Source: Saksenaea vasiformis B4078 (taxonomy: Eukaryota > Mucoromycota > Mucoromycetes > Mucorales > Saksenaeaceae). From it: a DNA stretch of 58,501 nucleotides. The position numbers were made by a program, and so were the translations under genes. The notes under the pieces were generated by a model. That model saw only the letters and a program-made list of their open reading frames with translations. It was not told the DNA's origin and did no database searches. The DNA lies in NCBI GenBank assembly GCA_000697055.1, contig JNDT01001018.1, positions 1 to 58,501 of the forward strand, written 5' to 3'. Of this stretch, positions 32,380-43,990 are shown in pieces (positions within the stretch are counted from its first letter, which is position 1; every line of letters begins with the position of its first letter).

Positions 32380-35300
32380 TTAACGATCTTGTTGCGGCCG
32401 TTGAAATATTTGCGGGCGTCCATTTCCGCTCCACACGGACTCGCTAATCAAGAACATATTCTTCGCTGCGTTTAGATCGCGCTGCCAAAGTATCTTGCAG
32501 TTTTTGCACGACTGGACACCTTGGAGACGCTGACCTTCCGCCGTCTTTGTGTCTTCCATATCCTTTCTGTTGCACCTACAACAAACCTAAAAGGTATAAT
32601 TAAGTATTGGTTATGGAAACAAGCCTTATCACACTTTTGATGTATTATATTCATCGGTCTCAAGCATCAACATTTCTCCCGAGCGTTCGTATCCTTTTAG
32701 CATTGCGCCGCAAGTTTTCGCAAGCCCTGGCTTTTTCCCCTTGACATTCGAAAACATTGCATTGCCAAAAACTATTAATGGCATTCTGCCACCAGGATCA
32801 TGTTGACGTAGAGGACGCCACCGAGCTGTTCTTCGCGCAGGCGCGCTTCGTTGCCCTAACGTTACGTCTGTGAGGATCTGTAAAACAGGCTGGATTGTTA
32901 TACCAAGTGGTTGCGAGTTTTGCAATTTTGTATGCGCGGTTTTTGCCTTTTGTGTTTCGATGTCGTTACTGGACAATGACTTTCTACTATACAGCATTAA
33001 CTAAGAGCATGAATTGCTCATTTTTGTCTCACTTCTGTTTTTGCTTTTTCTTTTTTCTCTTCGCTTGGTTATACTTTAGACCGCCATCGATCAGTATACT
33101 AGCCATCTCATTCCTTGCACGTTGCCGTAGTTTGTAACCTTGGAATCTGGATTGTGCCGTGTTCAAATCGTAGAAATTTTCCCGTGCTTCTAGGCATCCA
33201 AGGAAATAGCCGATGTAAGCGTTGTACTTTACTAAATCCGCTGTTTTTGGAGTCGGTATATCTTTTTCAATGGCATCAATACCAGCGGATTTCTTTTTCG
33301 CATCAAGAAGTTTGCTACGTTTGTTGCTTTGTATCATTGCGTAATATTCTGACGATGTGAATTGTCGGACAGCATGAGGTCGGCCTGTTGATCCACCGTA
33401 CGCAGCAACATAAACATTGGTGAGATCAGGATCACAAGCGCAAGGGTCAAAAAAGTGGTCGATTTCTGCAGCGGTGAAATCATCAAGATCCAAATTGACT
33501 GTGTGGTGCGGAGGAGGCTTCTTTCTTGCAAAAATAACGTTGACCAAATAGCTATCAGACATGATTACATTGGTAAAAAGGCGCTGGCCGTTCCTTCCCT
33601 GAAGGAGATCTTCTGGACTGGAAGACCACACAAGAAATCAAAATCCATGCTCATAACAGCTGTTGTATTACCTTTTAAATCCGAGTTTTTCGAACCGGAA
33701 TGCTTTGTAAAATAGCCTTGCGTTGGATTCAAAGTCATTCCTTCCCGTGCTGCTACCCAAAAACCGCCCGAGCGTCTTTGCATTTACTTCGATAAACTTT
33801 TGATGCACTGAAGGGCTAGGTAGAACTGCCGCTCGCTTCGCTCCAACGGGTTCCAAAATCGGCCGAAACTTATTTTTTCTTATTTCGTCAACGACTTTGG
33901 CGATCATGGTGGAAATAAACTTTTTGCTCTGGAAACCAAGGCGATTGTCAGCGGAGAAGGCATCCTCGTGTTTGTCTCTGATAGCTTTGCTTAGGCGAGT
34001 AATGAATCTTCCGCGGCTACGTTTCCCTAGCCTCTTAAACTCACCTACATCCTCACGACACTGCATGTGCAACCATCTCCGTGGGGGATGCGTTGCAAGC
34101 TGTGCATCTTCTTCACTTTCGGTCGAGGCGCTGTTGTTCAATTTCTCTACACCTTCGAGTGCCAGACACATCGCCGGCAAGAAGAGGCCAGGATACCGTG
34201 CCAGCGCTTCTGCACTTATTGGCTTGTGTTCAGATGGCAAATGGCTTTCGAATTTGTTGCAAATTTCCTCGAGCGTATTGATTTTGTCCTTTGGCAGTTG
34301 ATCCCATCCCGGTGCACCACCGGCCACTTGTTCATACATTTGGTTTGCGGCTCTCTTAGAAACTTTTCTTGATAAATGCCTTGTTTGATAACACCAGTTA
34401 GCGCTTTGTATTTCACCTTCCTGCTTTACCTTTTCTCGAGCTGCTGAGGTGAAGTATGCTTTAATTACTGATTCAAATCTATCCGAAACGTGTGCGGAAT
34501 ATGCAATGGCGAGTAGCGAACAAGCAGAAGAAAGTGCATCAGAATATCCACCTATCTTGGGACGATACACAATATCTTGATGCAATGCGCGGGCTTCCGC
34601 CCAGGATTCGCCAAGATCGTTCGGGTACTTTTCTCCTCGTTTCGTAATTTGTTGTCCCATTACAAGTTGTGCCAAAGAGTAAATGAAATTCTGCGTAAAA
34701 CACACAGATGGAATTTCCCTGTTTAATTTGCATTGGCGCAACAAATAAAAATTCAGGAACAACTGCACACGAACGATGATATCACGAACGCAATTGCTCA
34801 GCTGAATAATCTTCTCCCTTAATCGATACTGATCCTCGCGTCCTCGAATGAAGTTTCCAAGTCTTAATTTTCGTGGTAAACCGTTCCGTATGTTCGCCAA
34901 CTTTTTGCAACAAGGTCTCATTGATCTTAGGCTTCTGCTGCTTGCACAACTTCGACGATGACCGACTATGACCAGTTTCTCCGCAAGTGGCACAAACTGC
35001 ATTGTTTGTGTTGTTTTCCGAGTCTACCGCCTTCCCCTTTCTTCCTTTGCGTTTTTAGCTTTATGGTCGATCGACTGCTTTCCCGAGGAAGACCCATTGT
35101 TGCCAGCTGCCATACCAACTCTTTCAATGATACAGATACTAGTCACTCCAATCATACCTTTGCGTTTACGCTTGTTCTGTGGGCAACTCGAACTCCTAGC
35201 GTCCTTTTTGGCCGCATCTCGAACAAATAGTTTGGAAAGATGCGTTAACAAAGAATTTTATTGTCGCTAATGTTGTATAAAAACCTGATTGCTGTTTTCG

Positions 35301-35393
35301 TCCTTCGCGTTGCTTTTCTTCCTCGAGATTTATTACTTTTTCCTTCTTCTTTCTCATCACGAGAGAGGATGCTTCATGGATGATGGACATCTT
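32380..35393 (-). pseudogene. Fanzor (eukaryotic TnpB-like RNA-guided nuclease), probable frameshift
   Basis: Main exons are 35023-33672, 33617-33075, 32983-32635 and 32586-32380, with one or two uncertain upstream exons (start perhaps MSIIHEASSLV at 35393). In order: a zinc knuckle CATCGETGHSRSSSKLC; a long helical REC/wedge-like region; the RuvC-I block CDPDLTNVYVAAYG; the RuvC-II block LETDEYNTSKVC; a zinc finger with CCRC and CKNC; and RuvC-III RDLNAAKNM. All three acidic RuvC residues are present. This ordering, with E-Y-x-T-S before the zinc finger and R-D-x-N-A-A-x-N after it, is diagnostic of TnpB/Fanzor. One extra base near 34862 shifts the frame between ERFTTKIK and LGNFIRGRE; no GT-AG intron repairs it. 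It is therefore either recently inactivated or a sequence error. Fanzors act with an omega-RNA encoded near the 3' end. Confidence 0.88.
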
Positions 35394-36989
35394 CCAAAAC
35401 GCCACACGAAAGTGAAGAAAGAAAGAAACTGACCCAAGTTGCTAACATGATGTTGAATTGAAGTTTCACACGTCATTCTGATGAATGTTACGCTTTTCTG
35501 AATATATGTGTCACATCAATGAAAAAGAAGGCAACAGCATGGTAAGAGATACGTCATTTTGATATACTGGATCAATGTAAAGGAAAAATAGTTCCCAGCA
35601 CAAACTGAATTGCTGCGCGCGGAAGCAAGTCCAGCTTACGCTAATTTACATACTAGCAGCCGCCTATTTGACCCCTTCCTTAGCGCAAACTTTGGCTCTT
35701 AATGATCGCAAAAATCTATACAGCCTAGCGTAAAAGTGTTTTCAATAAACAGTAGTTGAAAATGGCGGAGTATGTCTAACCACTTCTGTTGTTTCAAACT
35801 ATGTATACCGATTCCCAATGGACTTTGCGCCCGGAAAATAGCATTCTCGATGTCAATCCAATACTAAGACCTGCGTACGGTATTTTTCCAAGTCGCGTTG
35901 GTGTCAGAAATTTGGTTGTTATCTGACACAAAAAGTAGATTAGATAACAGGATGTCATGGGCATTGAGGAAATAAACGTCTTCACACTTTTTCTTCAGCC
36001 TTGCCACATTATATTCCCGGCATGTGCTTTTTGATTGAATACGGATCCAGTGTCACTCATGGGTTGTCTAGCCTATGTGATCCCTGCCCCGGACCGTCTC
36101 GGCTAGTACGTACTTCGTCACCTCAGTTAACGGCGTTACACTCAACTAGCACGATAAATTGCCGATTGTGGCATTGCTGTAGTTTTCTTGCAATGCGCAA
36201 CTATCGCTCACTTCCGCCACCAGAAATATCTCTATGTTGGGCGCATCCGACCAGGATTGCGCAAGCAAACGACAGTACAAGCTTCATACAAGTGTTACTG
36301 CTGCTTGGTGTCAGTCTCTTTGGAACTGGAGCTAGGTCACACGCAAACAAACATGCATTTGTGTGGGATGGAGAATGGCTGCGTTGACAGACAAATTTGC
36401 ATCCAGCCAGAGTAGTCTTACCGTTATCAACACATGTAAATCCCAAAAGAGGCAGCGCGCTTGTCGTATTATGGTGAACAACAGACAAGTACGATGTAAC
36501 AATCCCACATACGTCGTCTTTTTCCGGCAAGGATAGTGCAATGGATTGTAATGCAAACACGGCTTTAGGCATAGGGATAGTTAGAGAATGCACAAGCCAT
36601 TAGAGATGTTTGCTCCAGCACGAGTGATGATTAATAACAGCGTTTACTATAGTTATTCAGTTTTACCTGTAGATATCATCTAAACATATGAGGCAAACTT
36701 ATGTTGTAACCATCTATCGCTTGTAAACAAAAATAAATAATTCGCTGCTTCTGCTTCTGGCAGTATTTTCCCGTTAAACATGTTAGAGTAGCCAGCAGCA
36801 CTGTCCCTTGTAAAATGTGATGTGATAGCTGAGTGACATACAACAGCAGAGAGAGCAGCACTGTACAAGATAGACTGATGAAGTACTAATGGCCTATACA
36901 CTGTCGCTCGCCGATGTCTATGACTGACGTTTGCAATAAGGATTAGGTACACGACATTCGTTCATCAATCAGAGAATCAAATGATTTAC
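35394..36989. other. Gene-poor stretch
   Basis: Overlapping ORFs on both strands at 35794-35985, 36001-36415 and 36201-36593 have no recognised domain and are not called. No terminal repeat pairing with the far side of the Fanzor locus was seen by eye. Confidence 0.4.
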
Positions 36990-37390
36990 ACGAACTTGAT
37001 CCCCGAGTGGACGCAGTACAGTATTTACTCCAGTAGCATAAAAGTCCATTCACGACCAGCGAGCGGAACAACTCTTGGAAGTCACCTTGTTTAACGCGAG
37101 GTGTAATGCCATGCCCTGCATCTGGAACGGTGGGACACGATGAGCTTAGTGGCTTTTGAGAGCGCTGTACTATATTGCAACAACTGCAGGGGCCTATAGG
37201 TGATGCAACGTCTCGAAAATATCTGCAGCGGAAGGTAAGCATTGATATGTGGGACGACGTTTGTCTGCTCGGCAGCAGGCAAGGGGTTAATCCACAGTTG
37301 ACACGATTTGGTAGAGAAAACATGCAGTCTGAACAATGGAGAATGAAGGTCTGAGCGGTAGTGTGTTGATATCCTCACCTAGAAATTTTT
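36990..37390 (-). repeat. Dispersed repeat B, copy 2
   Basis: Partner of 9216-9597. The minus-strand frame reads SLPNRVNCGLTPCLLPSRQT and then FRDVASP. An open frame extends over 36943-37323. The order of conserved blocks is the same in both copies. Confidence 0.6.
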
Positions 37391-39026
37391 CTTTCCTTTT
37401 TAAGAAACAGACCGAAGAAAAAAACACGAAGGATCAACCTTCCTTTAGATGCCTATCACGCTCCTGTTATCTGAATCGCCTTTGTGTCAGATGATGGAAG
37501 GCTATATGATGCCAATGCAACATAGCAGAATTACAGCACGCAAATCATGACATTGTGTTAAGCGCTTTCTAGCGCGCAGTTCATTTGGAGTTTTACACGA
37601 TAATTTAAAGCAGTAGCAGAACTGTACGCGGATTCCAAGTGCTATACAGAGATCCTAAGCTCAGACTGACCTAAATACAAGGGATATGTTGCTGATGAAA
37701 GACGTGAATGAAGCACAGCTATCAACGTGAGTACTCCTAGCATGAACGCCATGAAATAAAAAAATATTATTATTATTATAAACAGTTTAAGAGGAATTCA
37801 CATTTAATTTACGTTCCTTGAGGCGACGTGCCAATTACGATTGTGAACCGTGGCACCAGGACTACAAGAACAATTGAATGTATGTACGTGCACATATTTC
37901 GATTGCCCTCTGAAATGATAGCTACTCAAGTAAGCGATGAGTATCCGATTGCAGATACTGAAGACGAGGGACTTTTATAGAGGCACCAACATATGTACGA
38001 TTCCCGTCCGTGCAAACGTTAAAGGTCATCCCTCATTATAATTAGATGCTTTCTCAGAAAGTGTAGGGAGTAGCAAGGGCATTGTTACTGCAACGAATAT
38101 CATTTAAACCGCCAGTCATTCCGTTTCGACAAATCTCAAATCTAGCGTGTTACATGCGATAACTGACATAAGGTAGTAAGTAAGGCAAAGCGCATTCCAC
38201 GATAGAAGTAGCATCGTGATAAAGGAAACGCTAAATAGACAACAAGTGGATAACCTCGGTTACCATGCCGAGGATAGTCTAATCCGCGCCTTTTTCTCCA
38301 CTTTCTCTATTGCCGAAAAAATTTCCGTGACATGTTTCAAAGGATGGCATCATTGATCGCATGCAGATCTTAAAGAGATTCTCAACTTCATGAATGATTT
38401 TTAATAATCACCTGGAAAATAGCCGGCTCTGCCTATCCCAAACCGACATATATATATCTTCTCCAAATATTTTCTGCTTAACAGCATCCCCTAACTGAAA
38501 TCATGTGGTAAGATAACCAGTGTCTGCAAAAGCTGATTACAAGAATAGATGTAGTATGACGCCGGCGTCTTTACTTTTGATCTTCTAGCTTACCTGGCGG
38601 AAAGTTCGTTTCTACCTGATGCACCTAACCATCCCAATAAGAAGGCGCAATTAGTTAGTATCATGCATTGCGCATTATTGTAAGAAAATAGCATAATTTA
38701 GGGATCTAGCATGAGCAAATTCTACATTCTTCCCGTTAAAACATTGACATCCTAGCCAATCGCATTTATCGATCACTCGATAGCTAGCTGCAAGAGAATA
38801 ACAAAGATGAAGAGGGGAAGGAAGCGCGTGCAAACGTACGGATCTGCTGACGGTTTTGGCGTGGAAAAGAGGCCAAGAACGATCACCGTACATGGTGGTC
38901 GTTCGATGGGCGTTAGTCTAACGGATCTATTTTCATTTCAACATGTCACAGCTCTCTTAAAAACCAATCCTATCTTTCCGCTGGTCCCTTCTTCTTTTCT
39001 CCTCACGTTGTACGCCTCTCCACGGT
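37391..39026. other. Long intergenic stretch
   Basis: Contains an ATT microsatellite (37765-37781). No ORF shows recognisable content; a plus-strand ORF at 38807-39130 overlaps the real MFS start in another frame. Pyrimidine-rich DNA at 38978-39020 is probably the MFS promoter or leader. Confidence 0.45.
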
Positions 39027-41023
39027 ATGGCCCGATCATCGTCTTTAGAGATATCTTCAGGCAGTACGAATGTTGGCGATACCACCACCGTCGTCAAAAG
39101 GCCAGTATCACAAGGTTCTACAAACTCTGAACCGAACGACGATCACACAGTGGTCATCGTGAAGAATGTGGATCAGGAAAAGCCAGAGCCACCGAGAACA
39201 TATCCAATAGCATGGGTGGTGCTGTTTTTCTTGATCCTGTTACGTACTGCTACCTCAATCTTCCAAAATACGTTCACACCCATCCCAACAGTTATTGCTG
39301 ATTACCTTGGAGTTAGCTTGACATTAGTGAACTTGCTTTACAATGTCCAAAGTATAGTGTATATTCTAGTTAGCTTTTTTACTGGTTGGATATTTGAGAC
39401 ATTCGGCGTCAAATATGCGGTAAAAAAAAAAGAAGAAGAAGAAGAAAAAGACAGTAGAATCTCGTTAATCATTGTTTCATTTTCATAGTTAATCATCTCA
39501 GGCTCTTCACTTTCGGTCGGATGTTGGCTCCGGTGGGTTGCCGTGCAACTTAGACCTCCATCGTTTGTTGTGATGATGATAGGGCAGATTATCGCGTCCA
39601 CGGCCATACCGCTATCACTCAATATCATGACGAAGGTAACAAGGATCATCACCTTCCAGAGGGAAATTTAGAAGGATTCCAAAAACAAAAGGTTGCTGCT
39701 GTCTGGTTTACGTCTAATCAACGAGCGACTGCGGGCATGTTGGTTGGTAAGGTTTAGGCTGCCTGGTATTAAGATGAAACCGAGCTAAAGCCATTTGTAC
39801 AATCTATCCCGGCGGATACTCAACCGTTCCAATAGGGGCTAATTACGGTGGTATCGTTGCTATGTTTCTTATGCCTGCCATTGCCACTGGTGAAGAAAAA
39901 ATTGGATTGACGGTATTTCACTCAAAAAAAAAAAAAGGAAGAAGAAAGAGAACGGACTGTAATGAGCAATGTGGTTGATCCTTGACTCATTATCGTGGTT
40001 ACTTTTTAGCTTGCTATTGTTGCTGTGATTTGTACTGCAACCCTAATTCCACATATCTTTATGCCGGCCAAACCATCCAAACCACCATCATCCATCCGGA
40101 CAGATGACGTGAAAATCTCTCTTATCCGGGAAACAATCTTCCTGATGAAAAACAAATCCTTTTTAATTCTTTGTGCAGTGCATGGACTTAATGTTGGTCT
40201 GAGTGTTGCTTGGGGTGGCCTGTACAACCAAGCCCTCGCTCCATATGGATATTCTAACAAAGATTCAGGCAACGTTGCGGCCGTTAGTACCGTGGTGGGG
40301 ACTATAGGTTGCCGTAAGTAATAGGAAGCATGAAAGGAAGAGCTGGTTAAAATATTTTATTTGGGATTTCAAGTTGCTGCTGGACCGATATTAGATATGA
40401 CCAAGCAGCACATAATGCTTTTAAAATTGATGGCGCCGCTGATGTGCAGTACATACATCGCCTTAATTTTTATCAGTAAGCTCTCTAAAAAAAAAGTAGC
40501 AGGAAAATGAAGAAGGAAGATTAACGTCAATCTCCTTAATTTAGTTCAACGAAATTCATATGCTGCAATACTCTATGTTAATGCCCTTAATGGATTCTCT
40601 TTGTCCTTTATGGTACCAATTGTGATTGAACTCGGTGTAGAAGGTAGACGTTATTTTAATGAGTGATCACAACTGACAAGCCGTATAGTATCGCATCCTA
40701 CTCCTGAGTCTATTTCAACATCGATTCTATGGCAAGTGTCACAGCTTTTCGGATTTTTCCTGGTCCTGGTGATGGATCAGTTCCGTGACCCAAACGGCAC
40801 ACCGCCCAACAATATGTTTAAAAGTCTTGTTTTCCAAGCTTGTGCTGCTGCCATCTGTGTCGTCCTTTGCTTTATGTATAACGGCCCCATGAAACGTTCC
40901 AATGCACAAAAGGCGGAAACTTGCCAGTCAAAGACTCCGACTTTGCAACGTGAACGTCCTCATCATCAAGAATCTGAAGAGACAATAACGGTCGCGGATC
41001 TTAAATACGAGGAGAAGATGTAG
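39027..41023 (+). CDS. Major facilitator superfamily transporter, SLC49/FLVCR-like
   Basis: Eight exons (39027-39419, 39489-39635, 39692-39746, 39836-39912, 40010-40313, 40374-40475, 40545-40643, 40689-41023) give 503 residues. The N-terminal 65 residues are hydrophilic and Ser/Thr-rich, then about 12 membrane segments follow with a hydrophilic central loop (PAKPSKPPSS). Blocks such as NLLYNVQSIVYILVSFFTGW, VAAVWFTSNQRATAGM and VGANYGGIV resemble the FLVCR/DIRC2 branch of MFS, whose animal members carry heme, choline or pyrimidine-type cargo. Substrate cannot be read from sequence. The C-terminal tail is cytosolic and charged. All introns are GT-AG. Confidence 0.85.
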
Positions 41024-41917
41024 TCGTAAGGGTAAAAAGAGAAAAGGGTTATCTTAAAAAAGGAATAAAAACGGGATCAGTACTTTGTGCTACATATTGG
41101 TCAACAGTACGGCACATACTATGTTACAGGGATCTCACTTAGACAGTATGGTCCCCAGACGCTTGGGTACTACTATCGCTATATAAAGGAAAGCTATGAC
41201 TTTTACTCGTGCTCTTATTGGCGATATGGCTTTGTACACCGGGACGACGTTTCAACCAAGTAGGCCCACGTTGTGTCAAGCAGTCAAATAGTTCAACTGG
41301 ACAGCGAACCAGTATTACCTAGTGACTCTTTCAAACGCTCGTCTAGGCGTACTATTCCGGTTGCGTTCAGTCGACAAGGCAGGTCATCTCTAACTTGTCA
41401 ATATCTCGTCCTTTAATTAGACAATTCGCCCTTATCATCAAAGGTCAATAAATTGATCCACGACCCCCAACAAAAAGCCCTTTTGTATTCTAATGAATAT
41501 TCTGAACAATAAAATTTTCCTGTTGAATACCTTACGGATGGCCTCCTGACGGGTAGCCCCCCCCTCCACTAAATAAATTAAGCAAAAGATTTCTGTGTGT
41601 AGCAGATCGCTGCGGTCTTCTGACTTTGAATGACAGCGTGTCGGCTAAAGAAATATTCCGTTATGGATCCACATTCATCAGCAACAGTGCATACACAAAG
41701 GTGTGAGCATTCCCCCAACTCATTGAAATGGCATATACGTATTCCTTTTTCTCGGTGCGATGGCTAAAATTGGCAACATTTATAACAGCAGGTTTGTTGA
41801 TATGAACATTTTTCCACGCCTCGAAAGTTAAAACAGAACAACGGTGACTGTATTTTTTTAACCTGAGAAAAGGGATCCTGGGTTTGCGGCATTCGTTTCT
41901 TTCTTTGTTCTTCCAGC
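41024..41917. other. Intergenic, no supported gene
   Basis: Minus-strand ORFs at 41661-41936 and 41764-42063 overlap the next gene's first exon in antisense and are not called. Confidence 0.45.
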
Positions 41918-42173
41918 ATGTTCCAACGTCTCGCAAACTTCTGGCTCTCTTCTTTTATCACTGAGAAGCTTTTGTCCAGCCCTGCATTCCACCGTGCAGC
42001 AGCCAAGACCCACCAACATGTCTCGTCATTCACCAACAAAGGTAATTTTGATCTTGGTTGCAAGGGATCCCTGCTTACGTTTTGTATTGCTAGGCCAAAA
42101 AGTTAGCAATGATTTCGTCAAGGCTTTCAAGGAGAATCTCGAGAAGGAGGCCAAAAATGCCACCCGCAAATAA
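41918..42173 (+). CDS. Small 67-residue protein, probably mitochondrial
   Basis: Two exons (41918-42041, 42094-42173). The N-terminus MFQRLANFWLSSFITEKLLS is amphipathic without acids until Glu16, like a mitochondrial signal. The C-terminus is a charged helix (VSNDFVKAFKENLEKEAKNA). The opening vaguely recalls the NCBP2AS2-type small protein family (FxRxAA after a Leu-rich start), but that is a weak resemblance. Function unknown. It converges on the BSD2-like gene with about 155 bp between stops. Confidence 0.7.
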
Positions 42174-42328
42174 GCAGTTAGGAACGGTCGTAATTCCACT
42201 ATTTTGATTTCTTTTTCTTTTTTTGTGTATGTTTTTCTTTGTTTTTCTCGTAATATAGTTCGACATCTGGTATGTTTTTAAGAAATACGAGGCGCATAAG
42301 AGAAGGGATAGCAGAAACATATTGAAAT

Positions 42329-43475
42329 CTAAACCATGGATTCGGCTGTTGGTTCTGACGCAATGATTCTTTCCATTTTCTTTGCTCTAATGTAATCAGC
42401 AACCGCCCGGATAATGATAAACCAGCCTAGCATCATAAGAAAATAGGCAATGATATTCGCATTGGCCGTGTTTTCGTCATTTTGTGGTGCTTGGTCATCA
42501 CTGTCGTTGTATCTCTCGTCTAGTGTGCCACCTACTGGAAAGTTGAGCCTTTTTTACAAGAAAAAATATACAGGAGAACTTACGGCTGCGGATATAGAAG
42601 CCGTATTGAACTAGAGAAACGCCTAAACCAGCTCGTGAACCATGCTAATGAAGAGGAAATTAGCCAGGAGCTGACAGGTGTCATTGGTTTCTGTTACCTT
42701 GGCTGCATGAGTTGTATGTAGTAGATACGTTAGCATGAAACCAACGAATTGGAAACTTGCGGATACTATTGGGGGTTTGAGTTTTTCATGAGCGTTGATG
42801 TTGCTACTCGTTACCAAGCAAATTCCAAAAAAAGTTGAACAAATGTCCCACAGGCAGACCTTCCACGAGAATGATATCGCCCATACCAGCCGGCGCAATG
42901 ATGGTAGTCTGCCAGTAGGGTGGTGTTGAGTCAGCCGCAGCTTCCTCATATGCCTACAAGAAAATAGATATAGACAATTAGACTTGGGGATAACCCAGAG
43001 TGCGGAAACTTGCTGGTGGGGTTTCGTCAGGCTTGGCACTGTCTGATTCAGGTTTGGCGGATATATTCGAGAATACACCATCGTTCGTGACAGGCAATAC
43101 AGCCGGTCTATTGGATGAAACGGAGTGATGGTTGGTTGCAGCTGTGGAAGATGTCGGTGGTTGTTCAGGTTCGAGCAAGCGATGTGATTCGGCATATTCA
43201 ATGTCGTCTGCCTGTGTGTCGAAAGCGGCCTCTAAATCATTATGTTGTTGATGTATTGGCGCTGATGAAGGGTAGGCAGGAGGTTGCGGTGGTGTGGAGG
43301 GTCGAGAGGTGTGGGAACCGTTGTGATCGAGGGAAGACGATTCTGCCTCATTAGGATCGTCGGAACTGGTAGGCAGCTAAAGAACATTGGATCAGATCTA
43401 TACATGTATCATTCAAGACAGTGATGGAAAAAAAGAAAGTCGAAAGCATTTTACCTTCTGGTATTTATTCGACAT
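42329..43475 (-). CDS. BSD2/NDFIP-type ubiquitin-ligase adaptor (metal transporter sorting)
   Basis: Six exons (43475-43455, 43376-43014, 42953-42815, 42765-42698, 42644-42584, 42534-42329) encode 285 residues. A Pro/Ser-rich cytosolic N-terminus carries NDGVFSNISAKPES and a PPAY motif. Then come YWQTTIIAPAGMGD, three membrane segments (FQFVGFMLTYLLHTTHAAK, LGVSLVQYGFYI, YFLMMLGWFIIIRAVADY) and a basic tail. Relatives (yeast Bsd2, animal NDFIP1/2) use PY motifs to recruit Rsp5/NEDD4 ligases and send metal transporters such as NRAMPs for vacuolar degradation. A functional link to the NRAMP gene at 10.9-12.8 kb is inference. The PPAY is split by an intron with a GCAAGT donor. Confidence 0.9.
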
Positions 43476-43990
43476 TGAGAAGGAGAGGGAAAGAGTTACA
43501 GTGAGTCCTGCTTCCGAAGAAACACGGGAAAATTTGACATTCCCTTTAAGGAAAGAGTACGACCTTCTCGCCTTTTTTTTACCCCTTGTAACGTGTGCCC
43601 AGGTCATTTGCATGGAGATGTGCTTTGTTTAATGCTCCGTGTAACATAAATCGATTATCGTCGTGATGCTCGCCATGCATGAGGCATCTCATTGTTTGTT
43701 CTCCATCACTGCAAGAACAAAATGAATTAGGCACCCGACATATGCATTGCCTAAAATTGAGCATAGTATGCCTCGCGACACTACTTATTTGCCGCCTCGA
43801 TCCAACATGTGGAATATGGATAACAGTCAAGATTCAGTCTGTCAATGGAACATTACGTACAACATTCGTGACTTTACGATGAATTCCATGTATCGATTCC
43901 ATGAATAGAACTAAGTTTAAAGTATATAAAGAGAGATGCAATGTAAAAAAAAAAGGAACACGCGCAATAAAACATATCTGAGAAGGTGCT
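43476..43990. other. Intergenic between two minus-strand genes
   Basis: ORFs at 43579-43830 (minus) and 43679-43882 (plus) overlap each other and have no recognised content. Confidence 0.45.

Noticed and set aside
33689..33698. TTCGAA-type motifs reminiscent of a tRNA T-loop (here and near 17584)
   Set aside because: Both lie inside conserved coding exons, and no cloverleaf could be folded around them. No tRNA is called in the window.
34001..34372. Plus-strand ORFs within the Fanzor locus
   Set aside because: They are shadows of the Fanzor coding strand with no motif of their own.
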